Below are positions 1 through 11,430 of a DNA stretch of 64,000 bases, one piece after another. The position numbers and the translations under genes were made by a program. Source of the DNA: Pseudomonas mendocina (lineage in GTDB: Bacteria; Pseudomonadota; Gammaproteobacteria; Pseudomonadales; Pseudomonadaceae); the NCBI GenBank assembly GCA_037482215.1, contig CP148074.1, positions 4,030,001-4,094,000 of the forward strand, read 5' to 3'. Positions within the stretch are counted from its first letter, which is position 1; each line of letters starts with the position of its first letter. A model generated the notes under the pieces. That model did no database searches and was not told the origin of the DNA. It worked only from the letters and a program-made list of their open reading frames with translations.

Positions 1-2856
1 CAGGCCGTTGACCTTACCGCCGGGCAGCTGACCGCCTTCACCCGGCTTAGCACCCTGAGCGACTTTGATTTGCAGCACTTCAGCGTTAACCAGGTATTCC
101 GGGGTCACACCGAAACGGCCAGTCGCCACCTGCTTGATTTTCGAACTCTTCACGGTGCCGTAACGGGCTGGGTCTTCACCGCCCTCACCGGAGTTGGAGC
201 GCGCACCGAGGCGGTTCATCGCTTCGGCAATGGCTTCGTGAGCCTCCGGCGACAGCGCGCCGAGGGAAATACCAGCAGAGTCAAAGCGGCTCAGAATAGC
301 GCTCAGCGGCTCGACCTCATCCAGCGGCAGCGGTTTGTCTGCCAACTTCAGGGTGAACAGGTCGCGCAGCATCGACACCGGACGCTTATCAACCAGCGTG
401 GTGTATTCCTTGAACTTGGCGTAGTCGCCCTGCTGTACAGCCGCTTGCAAGGTGTTGACCACATCCGGGTTGTACGCATGGTACTCGCCGCCATGCACAA
501 ACTTGAGCAGACCGCCCTGCTGGATCGGTTTACGCGCGCTCCAGGCCTCGTTGGACAGCAGTTTCTGCTCAGACTCGATATCGACGAAGCGTGCGCCCTT
601 GATGCGGCTGGCGACACCACGGAAGCACAGCTCGGTGACTTCATCTGACAGGCCTACGGCTTCGAACAGCTGCGCACCGCGATACGAGGTGACTGTGGAG
701 ATACCCATCTTCGACAGGATCTTCAGCAGGCCTTTGGCGATACCTTTGCGGTAGTACTTGAACACCTCATACAGATCGCCCAGCACTTCGCCGGTGCGGA
801 TCAGATCGCCCAGCACTTCATAGGCCAGGAACGGATAAACCGCCGACGCACCAAAACCGATCAGCACCGCATAGTGATGCGGATCACGGGCGGTAGCCGT
901 TTCGACCAAAATGTTGCAGTCGCAGCGCAGCCCCTTGTCGGTCAGGCGATGGTGAATAGCACCGGTGACCAGCGCAGCATGGGCTGGCAGCTTACCCGGC
1001 GCGATATGGCGGTCAGACAGCACCAGCAACACTTTGCCTGCGCGCACCGCTTCTTCAGCCTGATCGGCCATATTGCGCACGGCGGCTTCCAGACCAATCG
1101 ACTCGTCGTAGTTCATGTCGATGACATGACGCTCGAAGCCCGGACGGTCCAGCTCCATCAATGCACGCCACTTGGCTGGCGAGATGACCGGGCTGCTGAG
1201 AATCACACGGACAGCATGCTCTGGCGACTCTTCAAAGATATTGCGCTCAGCGCCCAGGCACACTTCCAGCGACATCACAATCGCTTCGCGCAGCGGGTCG
1301 ATTGGCGGGTTGGTCACCTGCGCGAACTGCTGGCGGAAGTAGTCATACGGCGAACGGATACGCTGGGACAGCACCGCCATCGGGGTGTCGTCACCCATCG
1401 AGCCGACCGCTTCCTGCCCTTGCTCACCCAGCGGACGCAGCACCTGATCACGCTCTTCGAAGGTGACCTGGAACATCTTCATGTACTGCTTGAGCTGGTC
1501 CTGATCGTAGAACGAAGAGCCGTGGTCGGTGTCGTCCAGACGCGCTTTGATGCGGTACGCGCCTTTACGCATCCACTGTTTGTAGGGATGGCGTGATTTG
1601 AGGCGATTGTCGATATCGCTGCTGTTGAGGATCTCGCCAGTTTCGGTATCCACCGCCAGGATTTGCCCCGGCCCAACGCGCCCTTTGGCCAATACATCTT
1701 GCGGCTCGTAATCCCACACACCAATTTCAGAGGCCAGGGTGATGTAGCCGTTTTTGGTGGTAACCCAACGCGCCGGGCGCAGACCGTTACGGTCGAGCAG
1801 GCACACAGCGTAGCGGCCGTCGGTCAATACGACACCGGCAGGACCATCCCAAGGCTCCATGTGCATGGAGTTGTACTCATAGAACGCACGCAGGTCGGCG
1901 TCCATGGTTTCCATGTTCTGCCAGGCTGGCGGAATGATCATGCGCACGCCACGGAACAGGTCGATACCACCGGTGACCATCAGCTCCAGCATGTTATCCA
2001 TGCTCGAGGAGTCGGAGCCTACGCGGTTAACCAGCGGGCCAAGCTCTTCCAGGTCGAAAATCTGGTCGTTGGCGAACTTCAGGCGACGCGCCTGTGCCCA
2101 GTTGCGGTTACCGGTGATGGTGTTGATTTCACCGTTGTGCGCGAGGAAGCGGAACGGCTGAGCCAGCGGCCACTTCGGCAGAGTGTTGGTGGAAAAGCGC
2201 TGGTGGAACACGCAGATGCTGGTTTGCAGGCGCTCGTCACCCAAGTCTGGGTAGAACTGCTGCAAGTCGGCCGGCATCATCAAGCCTTTGTAGATGATGG
2301 TCTTGTTGGAGAAGCTGCAGATGTAGTGATCGCTGTCTTCGGCATTAGCCACCGAAGAACGACGACGAGCACTGAACAGCTTAATCGCGAATTCGCGGTC
2401 GCTGAGGCCTTCACCACCGATAAAGACCTGCTCGATCTGGGGCAGACGCTCAAGCGCCAGACGGCCAAGAACGCGGGTATCGACCGGCACTTTACGCCAG
2501 CCGACAAGGGTCAGGCCCGCTGCCAGGATCTCGCGGTTCATGTTTTCGCGAGCGGCTTCGGCTTTAACCGGGTCCTGGTTGAAAAACACCATGCCGACGG
2601 CGTACTGCTCCGGCAGTTCGGCATTGAAATGCTGCTGAGCCATGGCTCGCAGGAAAGCGTCTGGTTTCTGAATCAGCAGACCACAGCCGTCACCGGTCTT
2701 GCCGTCGGCGTTAATGCCGCCGCGGTGGGTCATGCATGTCAGGGCTTCAATTGCGGTCTGCAACAGGTGATGGCTCGCTTCACCCTGCATATGGGCAATC
2801 AGGCCGAAGCCGCAGTTATCCTTGAACTCATCAGGACGGTACAAACCTGCTTTCAT
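1..2856 (-). CDS. gltB: Glutamate synthase large subunit, 3' part missing
   Basis: Glutamine amidotransferase plus FMN/iron-sulfur synthase subunit that makes two glutamates from glutamine and 2-oxoglutarate with NADPH. Translating the minus strand from the ATG at 2856 gives 952 uninterrupted residues; about 1,480 is usual for the family, so the C-terminal third lies before the window. The N-terminus reads [18 protein letters not shown]: Cys15 is the expected Ntn nucleophile exposed after removal of a short propeptide. MTHRGG and HNGEINT of the amidotransferase domain follow, and near residues 880-950 the SNSGEGGED and QGAKPGEGG stretches of the synthase domain. A GAGAG Shine-Dalgarno lies 7 nt before the start. 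It follows the damX-like gene in the same direction after a 256-bp gap that holds an unusual inverted repeat. gltD would be expected next. Identity is certain; only the truncation by the window limits it. Confidence 0.97.
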   Translation of the reverse strand, partial: MKAGLYRPDEFKDNCGFGLIAHMQGEASHHLLQTAIEALTCMTHRGGINADGKTGDGCGLLIQKPDAFLRAMAQQHFNAELPEQYAVGMVFFNQDPVKAEAARENMNREILAAGLTLVGWRKVPVDTRVLGRLALERLPQIEQVFIGGEGLSDREFAIKLFSARRRSSVANAEDSDHYICSFSNKTIIYKGLMMPADLQQFYPDLGDERLQTSICVFHQRFSTNTLPKWPLAQPFRFLAHNGEINTITGNRNWAQARRLKFANDQIFDLEELGPLVNRVGSDSSSMDNMLELMVTGGIDLFRGVRMIIPPAWQNMETMDADLRAFYEYNSMHMEPWDGPAGVVLTDGRYAVCLLDRNGLRPARWVTTKNGYITLASEIGVWDYEPQDVLAKGRVGPGQILAVDTETGEILNSSDIDNRLKSRHPYKQWMRKGAYRIKARLDDTDHGSSFYDQDQLKQYMKMFQVTFEERDQVLRPLGEQGQEAVGSMGDDTPMAVLSQRIRSPYDYFRQQFAQVTNPPIDPLREAIVMSLEVCLGAERNIFEESPEHAVRVILSSPVISPAKWRALMELDRPGFERHVIDMNYDESIGLEAAVRNMADQAEEAVRAGKVLLVLSDRHIAPGKLPAHAALVTGAIHHRLTDKGLRCDCNILVETATARDPHHYAVLIGFGASAVYPFLAYEVLGDLIRTGEVLGDLYEVFKYYRKGIAKGLLKILSKMGISTVTSYRGAQLFEAVGLSDEVTELCFRGVASRIKGARFVDIESEQKLLSNEAWSARKPIQQGGLLKFVHGGEYHAYNPDVVNTLQAAVQQGDYAKFKEYTTLVDKRPVSMLRDLFTLKLADKPLPLDEVEPLSAILSRFDSAGISLGALSPEAHEAIAEAMNRLGARSNSGEGGEDPARYGTVKSSKIKQVATGRFGVTPEYLVNAEVLQIKVAQGAKPGEGGQLPGGKVNGL

Positions 2857-3037
2857 AGCGACACTCTCACGGTATTGCCCGGTACATCAGGCAAATTGTT
2901 TTTCTAATCCATCCTATTTCCTGCCGAGCGGGCACGGGCAATCGCCAACGTGCCGCAAGCTAGGGACGGACTACTCACCGACCCTGCGCTACACATCTCA
3001 GATTCTGGCGTTTATTTAAGAAAATGCGCGCAGACAC

Positions 3038-3089
3038 GTCGAATTTGGTTCGGACGCATATTGGTGCGAACCAAATTCGACTGCACCAA
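3038..3089 (-). repeat. Perfect 15-bp inverted repeat with overlapping second repeat in gltB leader
   Basis: Positions 3038-3052 and 3067-3081 are perfect reverse complements (arm core GAATTTGGTTC) around a 14-nt centre. A shorter repeat, TTGGTGC at 3061-3067 with GCACCAA at 3083-3089, overlaps it, so both cannot form in full at once. The element lies 32 bp after the damX-like stop and about 180 bp before the gltB start. No T-tract follows in the leftward direction, so it is not a standard intrinsic terminator. It could be an operator, an mRNA-processing hairpin or a Rho-independent-like stop; function is unknown. Confidence 0.6.
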
Positions 3090-3112
3090 AACCGAATGCA
3101 ATTAGCAGGCCA

Positions 3113-4678
3113 TTAACGACCTGACACCGCCTCAGTTTTGATACTCGCGATGCTGCGGGCCCATGGTTTACCGGCTTGCAGCTCTGGAGAGAGTTTACTG
3201 ACAGCCGCTTTAGCAGCAGCTTGGCTGGAGAACTTGCCGTAGGTCACCACAAAAAGCGCACTTCCTTGGTGCATTTTTTTGTAGTAATGAAATTCCGCAC
3301 CATTTTTGCGCAAAAACTCTTGCGCTTTGCTCTCACTTCCTGTCACGAATACCTGAAGCACATACTGATGCCCTGGTTGCGCGGCATACCAGCCTGCGTT
3401 TCCTGCACCGCTTGAGGGCGTGGTGGCCGCAGGTTTAACGGGCTGAGGTGCCGGAGCGGGCTTAGGCGCTGGGGCAGGAGTAGGTTTGGGCTGCTGCGCA
3501 ACCACCGGCGCGGGCTTAACCGGCTCAACCGGTTTCACTACGGGGGGCGTCTGCACGGGTGCTGGGGCCGGAGTAGGTGCAGTTACCGTCACTGGTTGAC
3601 TGACATTCGGCGTAGCAGGCGGCAGGTTTGCCAGCTCCTGCGGGTCTCCTTCCCCCATTCCCGATGCCTGAGCTAGCGGCTCACGAATCACCGGTTGCGC
3701 CTCACCCACCAGAGGCAATGGCAGAGGCTGGTTAGCGCCTTCAAACTGTATCGAAGGTGCACCACCCTGCTCACCAGCAGGCGCCTCAGTGGTGGCTGGT
3801 TGCTGCGCAACTTGTGGCGAGGTGGTACCACGCCCTTGCATCAACCACGCAGCAACCACAGCAATACCCACGACCGCCAAGGCCAGCAGGTGTTTACGCG
3901 GCAGTTTGAATGAGCTTGATCCACCAGCGGCTGCACCACGTTTGACCACCATGGCATCTGCCAGTGTTTCACGGGCCACTTGGTTGATCAGGCCCGGCCA
4001 GCCACCGGACTGCTCATGAATCTCGCTGATTTGCTCATCAGAGAAGAGCTCAATGCCCTGCCCAGCGCCTTCCAGACGCTGCGACATATACTCGCGCGTC
4101 TCGGCTTCTTCATAAGGCAACAGCTCAATGGCGTGAAAGGTTTCCTCACCCGCAGCGGCCACCTCAAGGCGCGGAACCAGATCAGGCTCGGCAAACAGGA
4201 AAACGTGAGGGCGGCCTTCGGCATTACCCGCAGCCAGACCGAGCAGCGCAGTCAGCGCTGCATCGCTGAGGTCTTCAGCATCATCAATCAGGACATACAC
4301 TTCCTGCCCGGTCAGAGCCAGCTGGGCCACCTGAGCCAAGATGCTATCCGCGTCGGGGCGAGCCACCTGCAGCCCTTGAGCAACCTGCCGCAGGATACTG
4401 GCCGGATCGGAGGCACCGCGGGCAGACACTACAACGCTTTGCACGGTCTGCTTATTGGTGCTGGCAACCAGCGCCTGACGCAGCAACGTCTTGCCACTGC
4501 CTTGCGGCCCGGTGACAACCAATAACAGCTGACTGTAACGCGCCAGATGGTGCAACTGCCCCAGCACCGGCTTGCGCTGGGCCGGGAAGAATTTAAACCC
4601 CGGCACCCGCGCCGCAAAAGGGTCGTGGGTGAAGTGATAGTGATCTAGAAACGCCTCGTCAGCATGCAAACTTGTCAT
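3113..4678 (-). CDS. damX: DamX-like AAA ATPase/SPOR-domain membrane protein
   Basis: 521 residues. The N-terminal third is an ExeA-like AAA ATPase with Walker A GPQGSGKT (about residues 57-64) and Walker B VLIDDAED (about 128-135). One membrane segment follows near residues 265-282, then a long Pro/Ala/Val-rich linker (about 290-430) and a C-terminal SPOR domain (about 440-515) that in this family binds denuded septal peptidoglycan. The topology suggests a cytoplasmic ATPase tethered to a periplasmic septum-binding domain, so a cell-division role is likely. It lies 10 bp after aroB in the same direction, the usual aroK-aroB-damX order. E. coli DamX lacks a full-length ATPase of this kind, so the symbol is by analogy; pseudomonad versions are usually called SPOR or AAA family protein. 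Confidence 0.85.
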   Translation of the reverse strand: MTSLHADEAFLDHYHFTHDPFAARVPGFKFFPAQRKPVLGQLHHLARYSQLLLVVTGPQGSGKTLLRQALVASTNKQTVQSVVVSARGASDPASILRQVAQGLQVARPDADSILAQVAQLALTGQEVYVLIDDAEDLSDAALTALLGLAAGNAEGRPHVFLFAEPDLVPRLEVAAAGEETFHAIELLPYEEAETREYMSQRLEGAGQGIELFSDEQISEIHEQSGGWPGLINQVARETLADAMVVKRGAAAGGSSSFKLPRKHLLALAVVGIAVVAAWLMQGRGTTSPQVAQQPATTEAPAGEQGGAPSIQFEGANQPLPLPLVGEAQPVIREPLAQASGMGEGDPQELANLPPATPNVSQPVTVTAPTPAPAPVQTPPVVKPVEPVKPAPVVAQQPKPTPAPAPKPAPAPQPVKPAATTPSSGAGNAGWYAAQPGHQYVLQVFVTGSESKAQEFLRKNGAEFHYYKKMHQGSALFVVTYGKFSSQAAAKAAVSKLSPELQAGKPWARSIASIKTEAVSGR

Positions 4679-4688
4679 GGGCCACTCG

Positions 4689-5792
4689 TTAGTTATTCAT
4701 CTGAGCCAACTGCGCCGCGTAATCCGCCGACAGCGTGGCATCCAAAATATCCCTTGGAAATTCACCGGTCACGACCGCCTCTCCCAAGCTGCGCAACAAC
4801 ACCAAGCGCAACTTGCCATCAAGGACCTTCTTATCGACCGCCATATGCTCCATAAAATCCGCAGCAGTCATATCTTCAGGCGGTACTACTGGCAAACCAG
4901 CCTCAATAAACAGGCGAACTGCACGTTCGCGATCGGCACGACTGATCCAGCCCAGTCGCTCCGACATATCCAGCGCCATCACGGTGCCTGCGGCTACCGC
5001 CTCACCATGCAACCACACGCCATAGCCTTGGTGGGTTTCAATGGCATGACCAAAGGTATGACCGAGATTCAAGGTTGCACGCACGCCGGACTCACGCTCA
5101 TCGGCCGCCACAACCCGGGCCTTGGAAGCACAGGAACGCTCAATAGCATAGGTGAGCGCCTGGGGATCGAGATTACGCAGCGCCTGCATGTTCTCTTCCA
5201 GCCAGGTCAGAAACGGCTCATCGCAAATAAGGCCGTATTTGATCACTTCAGCTAGGCCGGCTGACAATTCACGCGCCGGTAATGTGTGCAAACTCTCAAT
5301 ATCAATCAGAACAGCCTGAGGCTGATAAAAGGCACCCACCATGTTTTTGCCCAGTGGGTGGTTGATACCGGTCTTACCTCCTACCGAGGAGTCCACTTGA
5401 GACAGCAAGGTAGTCGGCACCTGAATAAAGTTAACACCGCGCTGGTAACAGGCCGCCGCAAAGCCTGCCATATCACCAATCACACCACCACCTAGGGCAA
5501 CGATGGTCGTTTTGCGGTCATGGCGCGCACTCAACAGACCATCAAAGATCAGCTGCAGGGTTTCCCAATTCTTGAAGCTTTCACCATCAGGAAGGACAAC
5601 AGAGGTCACCGAGTAACCCGCCAGGGCCTTCTCAAGCTTGGCAAGATAAAGGGGGGCGACTGTCTCGTTGGTCACGACTGCAACCTGCCGCCCCACGATA
5701 TGAGCGGTCAGAAGTTCACTGCGAGACAGCAGATCTGCCCCGATATAAATCGGGTAGCTGCGCTCACCCAAGTCGACATGAAGAGTCTGCAT
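4689..5792 (-). CDS. aroB: 3-dehydroquinate synthase
   Basis: Second step of the shikimate pathway: converts DAHP to 3-dehydroquinate in the cytoplasm using NAD+ and a divalent metal. 367 residues, normal length. The start at 5792 (MQTLHVDLG) is preferred over an upstream in-frame codon because it matches the family N-terminus and has a GGGGG Shine-Dalgarno a few bases upstream. Visible motifs are the NAD-binding [11 protein letters not shown], the [11 protein letters not shown] active-site segment and the metal-binding GHTFGHAIE. It sits between aroK (50 bp upstream) and the damX-like gene (10 bp downstream), all leftward, consistent with one transcript. Confidence 0.97.
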   Translation of the reverse strand: MQTLHVDLGERSYPIYIGADLLSRSELLTAHIVGRQVAVVTNETVAPLYLAKLEKALAGYSVTSVVLPDGESFKNWETLQLIFDGLLSARHDRKTTIVALGGGVIGDMAGFAAACYQRGVNFIQVPTTLLSQVDSSVGGKTGINHPLGKNMVGAFYQPQAVLIDIESLHTLPARELSAGLAEVIKYGLICDEPFLTWLEENMQALRNLDPQALTYAIERSCASKARVVAADERESGVRATLNLGHTFGHAIETHQGYGVWLHGEAVAAGTVMALDMSERLGWISRADRERAVRLFIEAGLPVVPPEDMTAADFMEHMAVDKKVLDGKLRLVLLRSLGEAVVTGEFPRDILDATLSADYAAQLAQMNN

Positions 5793-5842
5793 AAAGCCCC
5801 CAGTTTGCAAAGGGCCTAGGATAGCGCAGATCGCTCTGCGCT

Positions 5843-6364
5843 TTAACGGGGAGATAGGATTGCAAGACGATCAAGGATTTCCTGCACCACCATGCGTGGC
5901 GGACGCTCATCGGTCTCGATGATGATGTCAGCGATTTCCCGATACAGCGGATCACGCACAGCAAGCAGTTCACGCAACACCTTTCCCGGATCATCGCCGC
6001 GCAACAACGGGCGATTACGATCACGGGCAGTACGATCTATCTGCTGCTCCACAGAAGCATGCAGATAGACCACGTTGCCACCCTGTTTAAGTGAGGCACG
6101 GTTCTCAGGACGCATTACCGCCCCACCACCTGTAGCCAACACAATACCGTCTGATTCACACAGGTCAGCGATAACCGCCTGCTCACGCTCACGGAAACCC
6201 TGCTCACCTTCTACATCGAAGATCCACGGGATATCCGCACCAGTACGCGTTTCAATTTCCTTATCGGAATCCTTGAACGGTAGCTTCAACTCTTTGGCCA
6301 GCAGCCGACCGATGGTGCTTTTACCCGCCCCCATCGGCCCGACCAATATCAGATTTTTTACCAA
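5843..6364 (-). CDS. aroK: Shikimate kinase
   Basis: Phosphorylates shikimate with ATP in the pathway to chorismate. 173 residues, the usual size. Walker [10 protein letters not shown] is at residues 9-17, the shikimate-binding DSD and GGGAV stretches follow, and the RPLLRGDD lid segment is near residue 120. The gene begins one base after the pilQ stop codon, so translation is probably coupled to pilQ. It is followed by aroB. Confidence 0.97.
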   Translation of the reverse strand: MVKNLILVGPMGAGKSTIGRLLAKELKLPFKDSDKEIETRTGADIPWIFDVEGEQGFREREQAVIADLCESDGIVLATGGGAVMRPENRASLKQGGNVVYLHASVEQQIDRTARDRNRPLLRGDDPGKVLRELLAVRDPLYREIADIIIETDERPPRMVVQEILDRLAILSPR

Positions 6365-6365
6365 C

Positions 6366-8450
6366 TTAACGACTCACCGCGATTGCCTGATTGTTCATGA
6401 TTCGCGGAGTCAGGAAAATCAGCAACTCAGATTTCTTATCCTGAACAATATCCCGACGGAAAACTCGGCCGATATAAGGCACATCCCCCAGGAACGGAAC
6501 CTTATCCACAGACTTGGTCTGTGTATTCGAGTACACACCACCAATCACAATGGTTTCCCCGTCCGCGACCAGCACCTTCGCATTCACTTCGTTCTTCTGA
6601 ATAGCCGGAACACCACCAGTGGAAGCTACTACAGAGAAGTCCGGGGCATCTTTATTGACCTTAACTTCCATTAGGATGCGGTTATCCGGTGTGATCTGCG
6701 GGGTCACCTCAAGAGACAAAGCAGCTTCTTTGAAGGAAGTAGTAGAAGCACCGCTGGAGCTGGCCTCCTGATAAGGAACTTCGGTACCTTTCAGGATCTT
6801 CGCTGTTTCCTTATCAGAGGTGACAACCTTAGGCTGAGACACCACTTCACCGGAGCCAGTCTTCTCCATAGCACTGAGCTGCAGATCCAGAATGGCATTG
6901 TCGGTGATGAATCCAATGCCGATACCAGAACTACCCGCAACAGCCATATCTACAAACGGACCAGCCGCGCCACCAGCGCCACCGCCGAACGTCCACTTGT
7001 CATCCCCCGTTAAACTTCCGCCCCAGCGAACACCCAGTGCCTTGTCATAATCGACATTAGCTTCGACGATGCGCGCTTCGATCATCACCTGGCGGACGGC
7101 AACGTCCAGCTGAGAAACAATACGACGCAACTCATCCAAACGCTCTTGAGTTTGGTAAGCGATGATGCTGTTGGTGCGATCATCTACAGTGACAGAACCC
7201 CGGTCATCCGAAAGCCCCTCACCACTGGCCACTGATTGGAAAAGCTTGGCGATATCAGAGGCTTTAGCGTAATTCACCTGAATCAGTTCACGGCGCAAAG
7301 GAGCCAGCTCAGCAATCTGCTTCTGGGCTTCCAGTTCCTGACGCTCACGTGCAGCAATTTCATCCGCAGGAGCAACCAACAGAACATTGCCGATCTTGCG
7401 CTTATCAAGGCCTTTGGTTTTCAGAACCAAGTCCAAGGCCTGATCCCATGGCACGTTTTGCAGGCGCAGGGTGATATTGCCGCTAACCGTATCGCTAGCC
7501 ACCAAATTGAGGTCGGTGAAGTCAGCAATCAGCTGAAGAACAGAACGAACATCAATATCCTGGAAGTTAAGCGACAGTTTTTCACCGGTATAAGCAAAGC
7601 TTTCTGCCTTGCGCTGCTCCAGCTCACGCTCGCTCAGTTTCTTGATGCTCAGCGTCAGTTTGTTATCTGCCTGATAAGCCAGATAATCAAAAGTACCCGT
7701 CGGCTCAATGACGATCTCTGTCTCGCCACGGGACTCAGATGCGCTTACGTATTGGACCGGGGTTGCAAAATCTTTCACATCCAAGCGCACACGCAGCGAC
7801 TCAGGCAGTTGAGTCTTAGCGAACTTCAGACGAATCTTTCCGCCCTGTTCTTGGATATCCGGGTTGAGTGATGCATCGGACAAGGAAATAACCACGTTAC
7901 CTTCGCCCTGCTCCCCGCGCTGGAAATCAATGTTCTGAACAACCCGACCTTGAGGCGCAAAAACCTTAGCAGGCGCAGGTGCTGGTGCGGTAACCGGAGC
8001 CGCAGAAGGCTGATTCGACGCGGCAGCACCTGCGCCCTCACCCACGACCACATAAACGTTATTACCTTCAGCCCGCGTATTGTAGGGCGAAAGATTAGTC
8101 AGATTGACGATAAGGCGAGTACGGTCCCCTGCCTCAACTACCGTCACACTGCGTGCATTACCTACACCCAGATCCTTGTTCTTGACCCCCAACTTATTGG
8201 CGACGCCAGGCAAATCAAGAGCGATGCGAGCGGGTTGATCAATTGTGTACCCACGCGGGGCCAGAACCGGCTCATCAAAAGATAGCTTCAGCTCAACACG
8301 ATCACCAGGCAGCGCAGCTACATCCAGCCCTTGCAGATTAGCGGCGAGAACTTCCGGAGAAAGAAATACCGCCAGCAATGGAAAACATAGATGCAGTACT
8401 GACTTATTCATTGGGCGATTCCGTTTGGCAGACAGATTATATTTTTTCAT
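6366..8450 (-). CDS. pilQ: Type IV pilus secretin PilQ
   Basis: Outer-membrane secretin through which the type IV pilus passes. From the ATG at 8450 the product is 694 residues. A second ATG at 8411 (MNKSVLHL, 681 residues) fits the secretory signal peptide of known PilQ proteins better, but 8450 has the stronger Shine-Dalgarno (AGGGGAG, 10 nt upstream); the true start is open between the two. After the signal peptide come an AMIN-type domain that begins [14 protein letters not shown] and probably binds peptidoglycan, a second AMIN-like repeat, the STN/N1 domains (about 290-460) and the C-terminal secretin domain (about 500-690). It ends the pilMNOPQ operon, 15 bp after pilP, and runs into aroK. 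Confidence 0.96.
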   Translation of the reverse strand: MKKYNLSAKRNRPMNKSVLHLCFPLLAVFLSPEVLAANLQGLDVAALPGDRVELKLSFDEPVLAPRGYTIDQPARIALDLPGVANKLGVKNKDLGVGNARSVTVVEAGDRTRLIVNLTNLSPYNTRAEGNNVYVVVGEGAGAAASNQPSAAPVTAPAPAPAKVFAPQGRVVQNIDFQRGEQGEGNVVISLSDASLNPDIQEQGGKIRLKFAKTQLPESLRVRLDVKDFATPVQYVSASESRGETEIVIEPTGTFDYLAYQADNKLTLSIKKLSERELEQRKAESFAYTGEKLSLNFQDIDVRSVLQLIADFTDLNLVASDTVSGNITLRLQNVPWDQALDLVLKTKGLDKRKIGNVLLVAPADEIAARERQELEAQKQIAELAPLRRELIQVNYAKASDIAKLFQSVASGEGLSDDRGSVTVDDRTNSIIAYQTQERLDELRRIVSQLDVAVRQVMIEARIVEANVDYDKALGVRWGGSLTGDDKWTFGGGAGGAAGPFVDMAVAGSSGIGIGFITDNAILDLQLSAMEKTGSGEVVSQPKVVTSDKETAKILKGTEVPYQEASSSGASTTSFKEAALSLEVTPQITPDNRILMEVKVNKDAPDFSVVASTGGVPAIQKNEVNAKVLVADGETIVIGGVYSNTQTKSVDKVPFLGDVPYIGRVFRRDIVQDKKSELLIFLTPRIMNNQAIAVSR

Positions 8451-8465
8451 ATCTAATCAACTCCC

Positions 8466-8987
8466 CTAGGAGCTCTCCTTGAGGGTAATACTGCGTGGCC
8501 GCTCGAGCCATCCACCTTCACCGTCCGGGACGATTTCAACAACTTCGACTTTGGCATCATCGATTGAGATGATGCGGCCATGGTTACGCCCCAAATAATC
8601 GCCAACGCGCACACGATGAACGCCGCTGGCAGCATTGATCAAAGCAAATACCCCACCATCATTCGAAAGTGTGCCAACCATCTGGAAGGATTCAATATTG
8701 AACTCCTCCAAGAACTGCTTAACCCTGTTCTCGTCAGGCTTGATATTGCTGGAGCCTTTTTGACGAGCTGTCAGATCAATTTTTACCGGCGGCTGGAACG
8801 GGCTACGCAGAGACGCAGCACCATATGTGAAACTCTCATAGGGTAAAAACGTAGGCAAAGGCTCAATAGCCCCTTTGGGCTGAGCACGTACTTCATCCAT
8901 AAAGGTTTGCAGGTCAGAGAAATCCCCATTCCCACAGCCAGCAAGCCCTAATGAAAGAACAGCAATAAGGGAATAACGAATTGTCAT
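8466..8987 (-). CDS. pilP: Type IV pilus assembly lipoprotein PilP
   Basis: Periplasmic inner-membrane lipoprotein that links the PilNO complex to the secretin PilQ. 173 residues. The signal peptide ends in a lipobox LAGC with Cys18 as the lipidated residue. An extended linker and a beta-sandwich HR domain follow, with the VRVGDYLGRNHGRI segment near residue 130. The ATG overlaps the pilO stop by 4 bp (ATGA), so the two are translationally coupled. Confidence 0.95.
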   Translation of the reverse strand: MTIRYSLIAVLSLGLAGCGNGDFSDLQTFMDEVRAQPKGAIEPLPTFLPYESFTYGAASLRSPFQPPVKIDLTARQKGSSNIKPDENRVKQFLEEFNIESFQMVGTLSNDGGVFALINAASGVHRVRVGDYLGRNHGRIISIDDAKVEVVEIVPDGEGGWLERPRSITLKESS

Positions 8988-9613
8988 TTTGTCACTCCCT
9001 TATCGTTATAACGGTATGTCTTAGCCAAGATACTCATGCTGAGCACAGATGACCCTGCCTCGTTTTTGGCGCCTGGCTTCAACTCAAAGTCATGCAGAGT
9101 AACAATACGCGGCAGGCTCGCGACGCCACTGACAAAAGTTGCCAAGTCATGATAAGAGCCAAACACTTTGATCTGAATTGGAAGTTCGATATAGAACTGC
9201 TGAGTGATTTCAGGCAGTAACTTGATTTCCTCAAACTCCAAACCGCTACCTAAGCCAGTACGAGTAATATCCTCAAGTAACCCAGGCACCTCGGTATCGC
9301 TAGGCAGCTGCTTGAGCAAAGCCCCAAAAGACAGCTCCATTTCAGCCATTTGCTCTTTGTAGGCCTCAAGGTTCGCCGCCTGATGCGCCTTGCTTGTGAA
9401 CTGCTGCTTCAGCGAACTTTCCTCAGCTACAGCCATATCAAGCTGCGACTGCATGTCGCTGATATAAAACTGGTAACCCAGGCCAAGAATGGCGACAAAC
9501 AGCAGGATCCCGCTAATGACCTTTACCGCTACAGGCCAGGAACCTACGTTATTGAAATCAAGGTCATTGATATCAATCTTACGGAGACTCTCCAGCGACT
9601 CATTAAGACTCAT
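8984..9613 (-). CDS. pilO: Type IV pilus inner-membrane protein PilO
   Basis: Bitopic component of the PilMNOP alignment complex, which transmits motor state across the inner membrane. 209 residues: a short cytoplasmic tail, one membrane helix around residues 31-48, a coiled coil (about 50-100) and a periplasmic ferredoxin-like fold. It overlaps pilN upstream and pilP downstream by 4 bp each, a tightly coupled operon that fits the near-equal amounts needed for PilN-PilO heterodimers. Confidence 0.95.
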   Translation of the reverse strand: MSLNESLESLRKIDINDLDFNNVGSWPVAVKVISGILLFVAILGLGYQFYISDMQSQLDMAVAEESSLKQQFTSKAHQAANLEAYKEQMAEMELSFGALLKQLPSDTEVPGLLEDITRTGLGSGLEFEEIKLLPEITQQFYIELPIQIKVFGSYHDLATFVSGVASLPRIVTLHDFELKPGAKNEAGSSVLSMSILAKTYRYNDKGVTK

Positions 9614-10181
9614 TGTTTAGCCCCCTCAACTTCTTTTTCCGGCTCAGTCTGCTGTACCGTCAACTTAAAGACGTTGGCCTGATCAACCGCTCCAGCAGTA
9701 ACAGATTTAACTTCTGTCAAATTGGGAGAAGCCAGCCAGTCAGAGGAGTCAAGGCTGCGCATAAGCGCAGAAACACGGTTATTGGATTCAGCTGCACCAA
9801 CAATCGCGATGTTCTTGCCTGTTGTTTTTACTTCAGTGAAATAAACACCATCCGGCAACGTTCTAACCAACTGGTCAAATATCCGACCAATAATAGGTCG
9901 ATTACCCTGAAGATCCTGAATAATCTTCATACGCTCAAGCAACTGCTCACGGCGTGTCTTGAGATCTCGGATTTCCTTGATACGATTATCCAGCGATGCA
10001 ATTTCAGAACGTATGAACTGATTGCGTGCATTCTGCTGTTCAATTGCGCCGCCCAAGTATTGTCCGGCTAAGAAAACAGCTGCCGCAGCAACCAGGAAAA
10101 CACCACCCAGGGAGGCTAAGAAGCGCTGTTTACGCTCTTCGCGCAATTGTTCGCGCCAAGGTAGAAGGTTGATCCGCGCCA

Positions 10182-10182
<1 letters not shown>
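9610..10182 (-). CDS. pilN: Type IV pilus inner-membrane protein PilN
   Basis: Partner of PilO. 190 residues beginning MARINLLPWRE; the INLLPWR stretch is the conserved PilN tail that docks into a groove of the actin-like PilM in the cytoplasm. One membrane helix lies near residues 23-44, followed by a coiled coil and a periplasmic ferredoxin-like domain. The start codon shares one base with the pilM stop (TAATG), so translation is coupled. Confidence 0.95.
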
Positions 10183-11273
<1,091 letters not shown>

Positions 11274-11430
11274 TTACGGACTATTTATGTTTTTTCACAT
11301 TAAATAACAGTCTTGACAGAATCGCAAATGGCTACCCTGTAAAAAAACCGCTTATAATGTGATCAGTTTTATTCTCTCAACCCCAGGCCAATCTTAAGCC
11401 TTTCTTTTATTTGGAAATCCACACACCTTG

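Noticed and set aside
1663..2907. Open reading frame of 414 codons on the plus strand
   Set aside because: Lies antisense to gltB, no family resemblance, explained by codon usage of the real gene.
11313..11358. TTGACA (11313-11318) and TATAAT (11353-11358) before ponA, considered as one promoter
   Set aside because: They are 34 bp apart, so they cannot form one sigma-70 promoter; neither has a convincing partner.
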